DNA of 64,000 bases from Burkholderia sp. H160. GTDB lineage: Bacteria > Pseudomonadota > Gammaproteobacteria > Burkholderiales > Burkholderiaceae. The stretch is taken from positions 1-64,000 of the forward strand of contig ABYL01000022.1 of NCBI GenBank assembly GCA_000173575.1, in the 5' to 3' direction. Under the pieces are notes generated by a model. It was not told the origin of the DNA. It searched no databases and saw only the letters and a list, made by a program, of their open reading frames with translations. Below, piece after piece: positions 16,734-26,427 of the stretch (position 1 is the stretch's first letter; each line of letters begins with the position of its first letter). A program made the translations under genes and the position numbers.

Positions 16734-17887
16734 CCCCCCGCAATCGCCTCGGCGTAGACCGCCGCGACCCGCTTCGCGATCACCGCATTATCGAAGTGCT
16801 CGCGCGCATAGCGGCGGCAAGCATCCGCATCGGGCAGCTTCAGCGTGCCGTTCAGCGCGCTGGCGAGACCCGCGGCGATCGCCTTCGCGCCAGTCTCCGG
16901 CAACACCAGGTCCGGCGACAATCCGGCCACCGCCTCAGGCAATCCTCCGACCGGCGTCACCAATACCGGCGTGCCCGACGCAAGCGATTCGACCGTGATG
17001 AGCCCGAAGCCTTCGAGCGCGACCGTCGGCACGACGCTGATATTGGCCGCGCGATACAGCGCCGCCAGATGCTGATCGGGCACGAAGCCGAGCAGCTTCA
17101 CGTTGTGCTCGAGCCCCGCGTCGTCGATGCGCGCCTGAAGCTCGCCCTGGAGCCGCCCCTTGCCCGCGATCAGCAGCAGCACGTCGGGCGCGCTGCGCTT
17201 GAGCAGCTTCACCGCGTCGATCAGGTCTTCGAGCCCCATGCGCCGCACCAATCGCCGCACCGCGAGCACGATCGGCCGATCCTGCGGCAATTGCAGCCGC
17301 AGGCGCGCCTCGGCCTGCGTGAGCGGCAGATTGAATTGCTCGACGTCGACGCAGCCGGGCACCACGCGCACGCGTTCCGGCGAGATGCCGTAACGCGTCG
17401 TGAGGATCTTGCCGAACGCGTCGGACAGCACGATCAGCCGCGACGAACGTGCGTACACCGACTGCTCCAGATAGCGCTTCGCCCGCTGGCCGAGTGAATC
17501 GGCGCCTTCGACGTGGCTCTCGTCGGCCCACGGCCCCTGAAAATGCGACACCTGCGGAATGCCGCGCGTCACGTCGAGACCCGGAAACGTATAGAGCGCG
17601 AAGTGCGACGAAATCACGTCGGGCCGCGACGTGCGGATTTCGTGTCGCAGCGCGCGGCGTGCCGCCATCAGCCGCAACGGCAGCGATTGGGCGGCGGGGC
17701 CGAAGCCGTTGATCGCGCCGTTGGTATCGGCCGCGACTTTCGGCGAGCCGGCGACCACGCCGCGCACCGCGACGCCCGCGCCCGGCAGCGCGCCGACCAG
17801 CGAGTAGTACATGCGGTCGAGACCGCCCGCGCGTTCGGGAAACCAGTGCATCCCGATCTGCAGTGATTTGATTGAGCCAGTCGTCAT
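16721..17887 (-). CDS. bceK: Family 4 glycosyltransferase (BceK-like)
   Basis: A 388-residue GT-B enzyme. It starts SLQIGMHWFPERAGGLDRMYY, an N-terminal acceptor domain with a Gly-Gly loop, and carries the donor-site signature EGFGLITVESLASG in the C-terminal half (E-x7-E). An HFALYTFPGL segment and VVPGCVDVEQF are typical of GT4. It should add one sugar to the undecaprenyl-linked repeat unit in the cytoplasm. It is the last gene of the minus-strand bceB-K run, 70 bases after bceJ. AGGGG precedes the ATG. The order after bceJ matches bceK of Burkholderia. Donor and linkage are unknown. Confidence 0.83.
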   Translation of the reverse strand: MTTGSIKSLQIGMHWFPERAGGLDRMYYSLVGALPGAGVAVRGVVAGSPKVAADTNGAINGFGPAAQSLPLRLMAARRALRHEIRTSRPDVISSHFALYTFPGLDVTRGIPQVSHFQGPWADESHVEGADSLGQRAKRYLEQSVYARSSRLIVLSDAFGKILTTRYGISPERVRVVPGCVDVEQFNLPLTQAEARLRLQLPQDRPIVLAVRRLVRRMGLEDLIDAVKLLKRSAPDVLLLIAGKGRLQGELQARIDDAGLEHNVKLLGFVPDQHLAALYRAANISVVPTVALEGFGLITVESLASGTPVLVTPVGGLPEAVAGLSPDLVLPETGAKAIAAGLASALNGTLKLPDADACRRYAREHFDNAVIAKRVAAVYAEAIAGGALH

Positions 17888-17957
17888 GAAGGTATGCCCC
17901 TGTGCGTTGCTTGCGGATTGTTGTGATGTCGATGCGTGGATGGCGCGCTCCGCGCGC

Positions 17958-19187
17958 TTATTCCACGCCCTTCTGTCCGGCGAGATGGTTCAGCGTCAGC
18001 GCATCGTTCTGCCCGACGACCGTTGCTTCCTTCTGGCTGCGCCGGCGGTTTTCCTGCTGCCCGGCCAGTTGCCGGTACAGCGCGATGTATTGCGCGGCCA
18101 TGCGCGCCCAGCCGAAGCCGGTCGCGAGTTCGCTCGCGGCTTCGCCCATCGCCCGGCGCGCGGTGTCGTCGCCGGCCAGTTGCGCGACCGCTCGGGCGAG
18201 AGCCTGCGGGTCGTCGGGATCGTCGAGCACGATGCCGCACTCGGGCGTGATGATCTCGGCGCCGCCCGCCGTGCGCGCGGTCACGACGGGCAGTCCCGCG
18301 GCCATCGCTTCGAGCAGCGACAGACTCATCGCCTCGTAGCGCGACGGAAACACGAAGGCATCGACCGAATGCATCAGCACCGGCATCTCTTTCACGAGCC
18401 CGAGAAAGTGCACGCGATGCGCGATGCCGAGCGCCTTCGCCTCGTCCGGATACGGGCTGCCCGGCAGAAAGCCAGCCACCGCGATCTGCACGTGCTCGGG
18501 CAGATGCTTCAACGCGGCAAGCACGGTGCCGAGATTCTTGCGCGGCGTGCGCAGGTCGCCGACGAACAGCAGCAGGAACGCATCGGCGGGCAAGCCGAAC
18601 TTTGCGCGGTCCCCGCTCGCCGCGGCGAAGCCCTGCGTGTCGACGCCGTTGTAGATCACGTCCACGCGGTTGCGCGGCGTGAGGCCGATCGCGCGGATTT
18701 CGTCGGCGACCTTCTGCGACACCGCCGTGATCACCTTCGAGCGCCGGTACGCCCAACGCTCGAGCAACGCGTTGCAGCGCGTATAGACCGACTGGTACGC
18801 GGACCAGACGCCCTTCGTCAGGCCGAACGGGTAGTACTTGCTCGAGTACCAGCCGCTATGCACGAAGTGCGAGGTATTGACGTCCGCGTGCATCCACGTG
18901 ATGAAGCCGTTCACGTGCAGCACGTCGTAGTCGCGGCGATGCGCGCGCAGCCACAGCGCGCTCTTCGCCGCGAAAACCTGCTGGCGCAGCAGATTGGTCG
19001 GCCACCAGCGGCCGATCTTCACCTGCGCCCAATGCACGTTCGGATGCGCGAGCAGCTCGGGCGCCACGTGCGACGCGACCAGCGTCACGCGGATGTTCTC
19101 GTCGAGCGCCGCGCGCGCGATCTCATGGTTGACCCGCCCCTGGCCGTCGTTATGGCGCACTACGTGCGTGACAATGGCGACTCTCAA
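17958..19187 (-). CDS. bceJ: Family 4 glycosyltransferase (BceJ-like), TTG start
   Basis: A 409-residue GT4 enzyme: LRVAIVTHVV opening, acceptor loop with HFVHSGWYSSKYYPFG, nucleotide-sugar region DVIYNGVDTQGF and LFVGDLRTPRKNL, and donor signature EAMSLSLLEAMAAG. I start it at TTG (19187): GGAGG lies six bases upstream and the TTG overlaps the stop of the polymerase gene (TTGA), a typical coupled junction. The frame continues upstream inside bceI but only as a shadow. It transfers one sugar in assembly of the exopolysaccharide repeat unit. The extended Gln/Arg-rich tail (GQQENRRRSQKE) is unusual and may be disordered. Confidence 0.83.
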   Translation of the reverse strand: MRVAIVTHVVRHNDGQGRVNHEIARAALDENIRVTLVASHVAPELLAHPNVHWAQVKIGRWWPTNLLRQQVFAAKSALWLRAHRRDYDVLHVNGFITWMHADVNTSHFVHSGWYSSKYYPFGLTKGVWSAYQSVYTRCNALLERWAYRRSKVITAVSQKVADEIRAIGLTPRNRVDVIYNGVDTQGFAAASGDRAKFGLPADAFLLLFVGDLRTPRKNLGTVLAALKHLPEHVQIAVAGFLPGSPYPDEAKALGIAHRVHFLGLVKEMPVLMHSVDAFVFPSRYEAMSLSLLEAMAAGLPVVTARTAGGAEIITPECGIVLDDPDDPQALARAVAQLAGDDTARRAMGEAASELATGFGWARMAAQYIALYRQLAGQQENRRRSQKEATVVGQNDALTLNHLAGQKGVE

Positions 19188-20686
19188 TCCGTGCCTCCGT
19201 GGAAAAATAGCGTGCGTCCGCGGTTCATTTTTTCGTGGTGGACCGCGGCAAGAATCGAAAAAGCGCTCATGAAAAGTAGCAGGCCGCCGGTGCCGACCAG
19301 CGAGTTCGTGAACACGAGCATCGCGAAGATCGCGAGACACAGACTCATGCACGCGGAAACGAACTTGTCGTCGCGCAGCCTGAACGAGGCGAGCACCGCG
19401 CGCGTCAGCAGCCACACGATGCCGGACATGTAGAGCAGTGTGCCGGGCCAGCCGAGCACGAACGGAATGTTCATCACGCCGCTGTCGAAGTTGCCGTACT
19501 GGCCGAGCTGGCCGCCGTCGTTGGAGAGTTTCGTCGACGTGCCGGTCGCGCCCATGCCTTCGCCGGAGACGTCGGTAAATGCGGTCTTCGCGAAGGTCGC
19601 GTAGAACTCGTTACGCGCCGCGTAGCTCTGGTCGTCGTGCAGATTGACGATCGTGTTGAGCCGCGCCTGCATCCGTTCGGCCACCGGACCGACCGCGAGC
19701 AGCGGCACGCACAAGCCGGCGAGCAGTACCGCGCTGCCGACGATGCGCACGCGCACCTTGTTGTTCGACTTGACGAGCTGGATCAGCAGCGCGATGACCC
19801 AGCCGCCCCATGTCGAGCGCACGAGGCTCAACGCGAACGAGAAGAAGCCGAGCGCCGCGGCGATCCAGCGCACGCGGTGCTGCGCGGCCATCACGAAGAC
19901 CATCGCGCCCATCATCGCGAACGCGAACGGTCCCGACGAATTCATCGTGCTGAACACGCGTACGCCCATTGGCACCGGGTCGCCCTGCGAGTTCATCTGC
20001 GAGCCGAGCATCCATAGCACGTCCCACGGCGGCATGATGAAAAACTGGATCAGCCCGTAGCCGCCCATCACCAGCATGCCCCAGATGAAGGTGCTCACGA
20101 TCGTGTCGCGATACTGCGGATACTGGCGCGTGTGCGCCATGATGTGAAAGCCGATCAGGATCGGATAGAGCCAGTTCGCGAGGTCGTAGGTGGCCGCGAG
20201 CGGGCCGCTCGACATCACGCCGATCAGGAACGCGTAGACGAGGCCGAGCAGGATCAGCAGCACGGGCAAACCGCGGCGCTGCGCGAGCAGCCGGTAGTAG
20301 CGCAACAGCGACAGGCCGCTGATCATGGTGACCGCGAGCGGCGCAACCTGAATGAGGCTCGTCGGCGTGAATCCGCCCTTCGACCAGTCGGCCAGACGCC
20401 GCACTTCGGGGCTCAGGAACCACAGCCACCACATGAAGCCGAGATAGCGCGCCGGGCTCTTGAAGTAGAGCCACAAGCCCGTCAGGATCGCGAGCCCCGG
20501 AAAGGCGAGCGTGAGCAGCGTGCCCTGATGCGCGACGATCAGCACCGCGGTGATCAGCCATAGCAAGAGCGGCGGCAGCCATTCCTGCGGGCTGCCGGAC
20601 AGCAATCCACCCGCCGCCTTTTTTGCGGGGCGGGCGTTGGCCGCGCCGTTCGGCGGCAGCGGGCTCGCGCGCGGAATCGTCGACAT
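19184..20686 (-). CDS. bceI: Exopolysaccharide polymerase, Wzy/O-antigen ligase family (BceI-like)
   Basis: A 500-residue membrane protein with about ten to twelve helices, grouped before and after a large periplasmic loop (about residues 330-410). This is the layout of Wzy polymerases, which join flipped repeat units into chains in the periplasm. The loop contains ARLNTIVNLHDDQSYAARNE, similar to the Arg-rich loop of the Wzy_C/O-antigen ligase family. The cytoplasmic N-terminus is Pro/Ala rich. The start ATG lies three bases after the bceH stop and its GGAGG lies inside the bceH end. It overlaps bceJ by 4 bases. Position and topology match bceI. Confidence 0.82.
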   Translation of the reverse strand: MSTIPRASPLPPNGAANARPAKKAAGGLLSGSPQEWLPPLLLWLITAVLIVAHQGTLLTLAFPGLAILTGLWLYFKSPARYLGFMWWLWFLSPEVRRLADWSKGGFTPTSLIQVAPLAVTMISGLSLLRYYRLLAQRRGLPVLLILLGLVYAFLIGVMSSGPLAATYDLANWLYPILIGFHIMAHTRQYPQYRDTIVSTFIWGMLVMGGYGLIQFFIMPPWDVLWMLGSQMNSQGDPVPMGVRVFSTMNSSGPFAFAMMGAMVFVMAAQHRVRWIAAALGFFSFALSLVRSTWGGWVIALLIQLVKSNNKVRVRIVGSAVLLAGLCVPLLAVGPVAERMQARLNTIVNLHDDQSYAARNEFYATFAKTAFTDVSGEGMGATGTSTKLSNDGGQLGQYGNFDSGVMNIPFVLGWPGTLLYMSGIVWLLTRAVLASFRLRDDKFVSACMSLCLAIFAMLVFTNSLVGTGGLLLFMSAFSILAAVHHEKMNRGRTLFFHGGTD

Positions 20687-20689
20687 GGC

Positions 20690-21856
20690 TTACAGGCCTC
20701 CGCGCGATTCGCGCGCCCGAGCCTGCGCGCCTTGTGGCTGGTGCGTGGCCGCGTAGGTGTTCGCGCTTGCCTGCCCCCGCGCGTTCAGCATCTCGTGCGT
20801 GATCCGCACATGCTGCATCGCATAGTGCTGCGTGGTCAGATCGCGCGCGAGCAGACCGGCCGCGGCCGCCTGCGCCTGGCGCAGCGCCTCGTGCGGTGCG
20901 GCGGCGAACCGGTTGACCGCATCGCGCAACGCCTGCGGATCGAACGGCGGCACGTAGGCGGCTTCGTCGGCGGGAAAATAATCCTGCAGCGCGCCGACGT
21001 CGGTCACGACCATCGGCTTGCCGACCGCCGCCGCTTCGAGCATCACCGTGATGCCCGACGCGTGCGAGTTCGGCCGCAGCGGCACCACGATCACGTCGGC
21101 CCAGTCGTACAGCTCGTGCTGCTTCCTAATGCCCGAGAACAGCGCGATCTCGACGTTCGGCGCGCGCAGCGACGCCGGGATGCGCCGCCGCGTCGCGAGC
21201 TTCACCGTGTAGCGCGGATCGTTGCCGAATGCCTTGATCAGCGTTTCCCAGTCGCGGTCGCGATCGTTGCCGATCGCCGCGATGCGCAACGGCGTGCCCG
21301 GCGTCCAGTGGGTGGGCGCCTTGACCGGGAAGTCGCGCGTGTTCAGGCCGTACAGCAACGGCGTCGCGTCGCGATGGAAATAGCGTTGACACAACTCGGC
21401 GTTTTCGCTCGCGAGCGTCGTCAGACGATCCGCGCGCTTCATCAGCTTGCGATACAGCCAGCTGCGCGCTGCGCCGTAGGTCGGCCACTTGTCGAGCAGC
21501 CACACGCTTTGCGCGAGCAGCAGCGGCGATGCGCCCGGGCCTGCCTTGCGGCCGCACAGCAGCAACATCAGCGCGGCGGACAGCCACTCCTGCTCGGTAT
21601 GCGTCCAGATCACGTCCGAGCGCAGCATCTCCGCGCGATTGCGCCAGGTATGAATGAAATCGAAGCCGAGCGCGGCCTTCAGCGCGCGACGCACGAGCCG
21701 CACGGGCCGGCTTTCGTGCGCGTCCTGCGAATAGGTCAGCGCGAATGCTTCGGACTGCGCATGGTGATAGCCGTACAGGCAGCCGATGTCGTCGCCCTTG
21801 CGATAAAAGCGCGGATCGGCGCCATAAAACAGATGAACATGAACCTTCGTACTCAT
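20690..21856 (-). CDS. bceH: Family 4-type glycosyltransferase (BceH-like)
   Basis: A 388-residue protein starting STKVHVHLFYGADP. The N-terminal half is divergent, with a WTHTEQEWL segment. The C-terminal half has the GT4 nucleotide-sugar fold (LRIAAIGNDRDRDWETLIKAF, VIVVPLRPNSHASGITVMLEAAAVG, in which the last Glu is the family donor-binding residue). The ATG at 21856 has GGAGTG five bases before it; the frame runs 50 codons further upstream but crosses the bceG end. It acts in the cytoplasm on the lipid-linked repeat unit. It sits between bceG (49-base gap) and bceI (three-base gap). The sugar is unknown. Confidence 0.78.
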   Translation of the reverse strand: MSTKVHVHLFYGADPRFYRKGDDIGCLYGYHHAQSEAFALTYSQDAHESRPVRLVRRALKAALGFDFIHTWRNRAEMLRSDVIWTHTEQEWLSAALMLLLCGRKAGPGASPLLLAQSVWLLDKWPTYGAARSWLYRKLMKRADRLTTLASENAELCQRYFHRDATPLLYGLNTRDFPVKAPTHWTPGTPLRIAAIGNDRDRDWETLIKAFGNDPRYTVKLATRRRIPASLRAPNVEIALFSGIRKQHELYDWADVIVVPLRPNSHASGITVMLEAAAVGKPMVVTDVGALQDYFPADEAAYVPPFDPQALRDAVNRFAAAPHEALRQAQAAAAGLLARDLTTQHYAMQHVRITHEMLNARGQASANTYAATHQPQGAQARARESRGGL

Positions 21857-21905
21857 GCAGACACTCCGCACTGCCGGTGGAAAGAGGCCTCGTGGCTCAT
21901 ACGCG

Positions 21906-22829
21906 TCACGACAATGCGCGGCGCGCCTCGTGCGCGCCGTCGCGCACCGCGCGCCAGCGCGACAGCTGCAGCGGCGCCCGGCGCGACAGCAGCGCGAGCG
22001 CCGCATGCGTGAGCCCCGGATAAAGCCGCGTGCCGACCAGGGTCCACCACCACCACGCGGTTTCGCGGCGCAGCGGCGGCAACTGGTCGCGCAGGATCAG
22101 ATGGAAGTTGAACGCGGCGTTGCGCAGCGCGGCCATCGTCTGCGCGTCGCGCTTGTCGTCGTCGAAACGTTCGGCCGGGAAATGATCGACTGCGACCTGC
22201 GGGTCGTACACGAGCTTCCAGCCCGCGTTTTTGACCGCGAGGCTGAATGCCATGTCGTTGTGCACCTGGGCGCCCGCGCCGCGCAAACGCGCGTCGAAGC
22301 GGATCGTGCGCACCGCGTCGCGCCGATAGCTCATGTTGGCGCCCTTCAGGATGTCGACCTCTCGCGCGGCGCCGACACCGAGATGATGATTGCCGATGAT
22401 CTTGCCGTGCGCGGTCACCTTGCCGACCAGCGGCCGCTCGCCGTCGAGCACGCGGCCTTTTTCGTGCACCCAGTCGCGCCCGCCCAGCGCGCCGAGGCGC
22501 GCATCGGCTTCGAACGCTGCCGCGATGCGCTCGACCCAGTCGCGGCGCGGCGCGGCGTCGTCGTCGGTGATGGCGATCACGTCGCCGCTCGTGGCATCGA
22601 GCCCGCGATTCAGGGCCGCGACCTGTCCGGGCACGTCGACCGGCGCGATCACGAGCGGCAGGCTGCCGCGGGTGGACGGATCACGCAGGCACGCTTGGGT
22701 GGCGGCGTCGTCGACGCGTGCGACCACGATCACTTCGTCGGGCGCACGCGATTGCCTTTGGAGCGCCGCGAGGCAGCGCGCGAGATCGGCCGGGCGGCGA
22801 TAAGTCGGTACCAGTACCGTCAGTTTCAT
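21906..22829 (-). CDS. bceG: Family 2 glycosyltransferase (BceG-like)
   Basis: A 307-residue GT-A fold enzyme. It opens KLTVLVPTYRRPADLARCL, the family 2 signature, followed by the metal-binding motif ITDDDAAPRRDW (DDD) and a later HNDMAF acidic motif. A C-terminal amphipathic or membrane-associating stretch (WWWWTLVGTRLYPGLTHAAL) may tether it to the membrane. Two ATGs lie six bases apart; AGAGG is well spaced only for the second (22829), which I use. It follows the tyrosine kinase gene by 44 bases. The role is transfer of one sugar to the growing repeat unit; specificity is not known. Confidence 0.85.
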   Translation of the reverse strand: MKLTVLVPTYRRPADLARCLAALQRQSRAPDEVIVVARVDDAATQACLRDPSTRGSLPLVIAPVDVPGQVAALNRGLDATSGDVIAITDDDAAPRRDWVERIAAAFEADARLGALGGRDWVHEKGRVLDGERPLVGKVTAHGKIIGNHHLGVGAAREVDILKGANMSYRRDAVRTIRFDARLRGAGAQVHNDMAFSLAVKNAGWKLVYDPQVAVDHFPAERFDDDKRDAQTMAALRNAAFNFHLILRDQLPPLRRETAWWWWTLVGTRLYPGLTHAALALLSRRAPLQLSRWRAVRDGAHEARRALS

Positions 22830-22873
22830 CGTCATGTCCTCTGTTGCTGTCGTGCTGGGGTCCGGCGCTTGTG

Positions 22874-25096
22874 TCAGGCGCTCAGGTATTCCTGCGTCGC
22901 CGCGTAGCCGCGGTCGTAGCCGACGCGCGAGCGCGGCTGCATGCCGTTGAAGATGCCGCCCTGCACGTGCACGCCCGCCGCGCGCAGCCGCTTCAGCGCA
23001 TCGGCAATCTCGACCTCGCTGTGCATGCCCGAGCGCATCACGAAGAACGTCGAGCCCGCATACGCGCCGATGATCGATGCATCGGTCACCGCGAGCACCG
23101 GCGGCGTGTCGATCAGGATCACGTCGTAGCGTTTCGCGAGGCCGTCGAGGTACTGCGGCAGACGCGCCGACATCAGCAGCTCGGACGGATTCGGCGGACG
23201 ATGGCCGCACGAGATGAAGCTCAGGCCCTCGATGTTCGAACCGCGAATCGCTTCCTCCAGCGAGATCTGGCCGCTCAGCAGTTCGGACAGGCCGTTTTCC
23301 TGCGCGCCGCCCACCTGGCGTTCGAGCGCGCCGCGCCGCATGTCGCCGTCGATCAGCAGCACGCGCTTGCCGGAATGCGCGAGCAGCATCGCGAGGTTCA
23401 CGCTGAGGAAGCTCTTGCCGACACCGGCCATCGGACCTGTCAGCATGACGATGCGGTTGCGCGCGTCCATCAGCGTGAACTGCATCGCGGTGCGTAGACT
23501 GCGCATGCTTTCGATCGTCACGTCCTTCGGCCGCGCATTCGCAAGCACCGGACGCAGCCGTTCGCCGCCGCGCGCATAGCTGTTTTCGAGCTGCGCCTGC
23601 TCGGCGCTTTGCGGCACGAGACCGAACACCGGCAGATGAAACGCGCGCTCGACGTGATCAGGGTCGTCGATCCCCTTGAACATATTGCGGCGCACGAACA
23701 CGAAGCCGGCACCGGCGATCAACCCGAGAATCACGGCCGCCGAGATGATCAGCAGCTTCTTCGGCTTGACCGGCGCGCCGGGGCGCAATGCGGCATCGAC
23801 GATATGCACGTTGCCGCCCGTGCCCGCTTTCTGCACCGACAGTTCCTGCACGCGATTGAGCAGCAGCACGTAGATGTCTTCGGCGACCTTCGCGTCGCGC
23901 TGCAACTGCACGGCCTTCACTTCGGTGGCCGGCAGATCGCGGAAACGGTCCGCGTATTTGGTGCGCTGCGCCTGCAGCTCGGCCATCTGCTGACGCGCGG
24001 CGACGAGTGTCGGATGGTCGTCGCCGTAGCGCTCTTCAAGCTGCGTCATCTGCAGACGCAAGGCGGCGATCTGCTGCTCGTACTGCACGCTGCCTTCGAG
24101 GTAGACCTTCGCCTCGTCGCTCGCGTTGATCGAGCCGGACTGGCGCTGATACGCGGTCAGCGCCGCTTCCGCGCGTTCGAGGTCGCCCTTCAGGCGCGGC
24201 TCCTCGCTCTTCAGGAAGTCGAGCATCTTGCTCGCGTCGGCCTGCTTGTTCGACACGTGCTGGCGCAGATACGACTGTGCCAGCGCATTGGCGACGAGCG
24301 CCGCATGCTCGGGGCTCTTGTCCTCCAGCGAGATCTGGATCACGCCGGTCTGCTTGCCCTGCTCCTGCACCGTGATTGCCGACTGGAACGCGGTGATCGC
24401 GTCGAGATCGTTCGAGCGCACGACGGTGAACTCCTGGCCAGGACGCGCGACGAGCGCGTTGACCAGCATCGTCACGCCGCCGCCCTGCGCCTGCTGGCCG
24501 ACCTGGCCGCGCAGCAGCAGCGCGCCGTTCTCCGCGAACAGTTCATAGTGCTGCGCGTCGATCACGCGCAGCAGCAGCTTCTCGCCTTCGAGCGACGGCG
24601 TCACGTCGATCGAATCGACGTTGACGTTTTCGCCGCCCCATGCGTATGACGTGAGCCCAAGCCACGGACGCGCGGGCTGGCCTGGTGTGGCGAGGCGCGC
24701 GGCGATGCTGCCAAGCAGCGGGATCGTCTTCGGGGTGACGCTGAAATTGAGCTTCAGCTGCTGCACGACCGGGCCGACCACGCCGCGGCTCTTGATGATT
24801 TCGATCTCGGCGTCGGTCGCGAGCGACGTCGAGCCGCTCGTGATCGTGGCGCCCGTCTGCGTCTGTGTGAGCGCCTGCGACGTGTTGTCCGACTGCTCGA
24901 CGCGCACGTGCGCATCGGCCGAATAGGTCGGCTTGGCGAGGTAGCAGTACGCGACCGCCAGCGTGATGATGATCGCGGCGATCGCGAGCAGCCACCAGAT
25001 GTCGTCGAGAATCACCTGGACCAGTTGTCCGAGGACGATGTCTTCTTCTTCGGTCTTGATCGGACCAGCCATGTGTGGAGAGAATTGATTGCTCAC
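22874..25096 (-). CDS. bceF: Polysaccharide co-polymerase/tyrosine autokinase, Wzc type (BceF-like)
   Basis: About 740 residues. The N-terminal Wzz domain begins EEEDIVLGQLVQVILDD with a membrane helix (WWLLAIAAIIITLAVAYCYL). A long periplasmic coiled-coil region follows, then a second helix (about 455-475). The cytoplasmic BY-kinase domain has Walker A GPMAGVGKS, Walker A' LLIDGDMRRG and Walker B VILIDTPPV. The C-terminal Tyr cluster is short (GYDRGYAATQEYLSA, three Tyr). It controls chain length and export through phosphorylation cycles with the BceD phosphatase. I use the GTG at 25096, which has GGGA at good spacing and gives the usual family length; an upstream ATG at 25129 and a downstream ATG at 25072 are alternatives. 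Confidence 0.9.
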   Translation of the reverse strand: MSNQFSPHMAGPIKTEEEDIVLGQLVQVILDDIWWLLAIAAIIITLAVAYCYLAKPTYSADAHVRVEQSDNTSQALTQTQTGATITSGSTSLATDAEIEIIKSRGVVGPVVQQLKLNFSVTPKTIPLLGSIAARLATPGQPARPWLGLTSYAWGGENVNVDSIDVTPSLEGEKLLLRVIDAQHYELFAENGALLLRGQVGQQAQGGGVTMLVNALVARPGQEFTVVRSNDLDAITAFQSAITVQEQGKQTGVIQISLEDKSPEHAALVANALAQSYLRQHVSNKQADASKMLDFLKSEEPRLKGDLERAEAALTAYQRQSGSINASDEAKVYLEGSVQYEQQIAALRLQMTQLEERYGDDHPTLVAARQQMAELQAQRTKYADRFRDLPATEVKAVQLQRDAKVAEDIYVLLLNRVQELSVQKAGTGGNVHIVDAALRPGAPVKPKKLLIISAAVILGLIAGAGFVFVRRNMFKGIDDPDHVERAFHLPVFGLVPQSAEQAQLENSYARGGERLRPVLANARPKDVTIESMRSLRTAMQFTLMDARNRIVMLTGPMAGVGKSFLSVNLAMLLAHSGKRVLLIDGDMRRGALERQVGGAQENGLSELLSGQISLEEAIRGSNIEGLSFISCGHRPPNPSELLMSARLPQYLDGLAKRYDVILIDTPPVLAVTDASIIGAYAGSTFFVMRSGMHSEVEIADALKRLRAAGVHVQGGIFNGMQPRSRVGYDRGYAATQEYLSA

Positions 25097-25221
25097 AGTT
25101 CGATCCCGTGTCGTTGGCTTCGGCGGCATTTCTGCATTTGCTTCAGCGGTACTTCTGCTTTCGTTGCGCATCCCGCGCCGCCCGCATGAGAGCGGCGCGG
25201 GGCGCGCTACAACCCGGACGC

Positions 25222-26427
25222 TCAGCGCGTCAGCTGCTTCAGATAGAACAGCGTCTGCACGCTCGGCAACACCTGCTGCAACACACGGTTGAACGTAGTC
25301 GACGCGGCGGTGCCCACATACACGACGTCAAGCGGCTGCAACTGGAACTGCGAGGACAGCATGATCGAGTCCGGCTGCGTCATGTCGAGGCGGAACACCT
25401 CGGGCGTGGTCGGATGCTCGCGCATGCCGCGCATCACGAAGATCTGGCGCGGATTGGCGTCGGTGTTCAGGATGCCGCCCCCTTGCGTCAGCGCGTCGGC
25501 GATCGTCATGCGGCCGCGCACGATCGGCAGCTGGGTCGGCGTTTTCACTTCGCCCAACACGAAGACGCGGCTGTCGGTGCGGTCCGGCACGTTGACCACG
25601 TCGCCGTTCTGCAGCATCACGTCCTGCGTGGTGTCGCCCTGATCGAGCATGCGATCGGCGTCAAGCAGGTAGAGCTTGTGGTTGCGCGTGAGGCGTACGC
25701 GCTGGATGTCGGCGTCCGTGTTGGTGCCGCCCGAGCGCGTGATCGCGTCGACCAGCGTGATCGGCACGTCGCTAATCGCGAGCGGTCCCGGCTGCTTCAC
25801 TTCGCCGGTGACCTGCACCTTCTGGCCGCGATACGACAGCACGCGCACGTCGACCTGCGGGTTGCGGATGTAGCGCACGAGGCCTTTGGCGAGCTGATCG
25901 CGCAGCTCGGTCGTGGTCTTGCCCGCGGCCTGGATGCGGCCGACGAACGGGAAAAAGATCGTGCCGTCGGCGGCGATGGTCTGGCCGTACGGATCGGCCT
26001 GGCCCGGCAATGCGGCCGTGTACGGCTGCTGCAATGCGCCGGCGACCGTCTGCGTAGTGTTGCCGCCCGAGGACAAGGTACTGCCCTGCGGCGTGGTCAG
26101 CTCGGGGTGATCCCACACGGTGATGCCGAGAATGTCCTGCGGCGCCAGGTGGTACACGTAATGCGACGCATCGGGCAGCGCCGACGGCGGCAAGGGCTGC
26201 GGTTTTTCGGCGGCGGCTTGCGCCTGCGCCATGATCAGGTTGCCGTCGATCAGATGGACCGGATAGGTTTCTGTAGGCGCCTGATCGTTGTCTTTCAGCC
26301 GCGACGTGTCGAGATAATTGCCCGGTGCGGTCGCGCAGGCCGACAGAAAAGACGTCAGCGCAAGAGTGGCGACGAGCTTCGCGCGCAAGCTCGCGGATGA
26401 ATGTGCAACGAGGACTTTCTTCAGCAT
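25222..26427 (-). CDS. bceE: Outer-membrane polysaccharide export lipoprotein, Wza type (BceE-like)
   Basis: A 401-residue lipoprotein: basic N-terminus, hydrophobic core and lipobox LSAC with Cys near residue 35. The mature protein carries the polysaccharide-export domain (YHLAPQDILGITVWDHPEL, DGTIFFPFVGRIQAAGKT) followed by two SLBB-type beta-grasp repeats (VTGEVKQPGPLAI, VLGEVKTPTQLPI). It ends in an amphipathic segment, as in Wza, which forms the octameric outer-membrane channel. The ATG at 26427 is used because it overlaps the phosphatase stop by seven bases and has GAAGAA just upstream; an ATG at 26442 is possible. It partners BceF in export. Confidence 0.91.
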   Translation of the reverse strand: MLKKVLVAHSSASLRAKLVATLALTSFLSACATAPGNYLDTSRLKDNDQAPTETYPVHLIDGNLIMAQAQAAAEKPQPLPPSALPDASHYVYHLAPQDILGITVWDHPELTTPQGSTLSSGGNTTQTVAGALQQPYTAALPGQADPYGQTIAADGTIFFPFVGRIQAAGKTTTELRDQLAKGLVRYIRNPQVDVRVLSYRGQKVQVTGEVKQPGPLAISDVPITLVDAITRSGGTNTDADIQRVRLTRNHKLYLLDADRMLDQGDTTQDVMLQNGDVVNVPDRTDSRVFVLGEVKTPTQLPIVRGRMTIADALTQGGGILNTDANPRQIFVMRGMREHPTTPEVFRLDMTQPDSIMLSSQFQLQPLDVVYVGTAASTTFNRVLQQVLPSVQTLFYLKQLTR

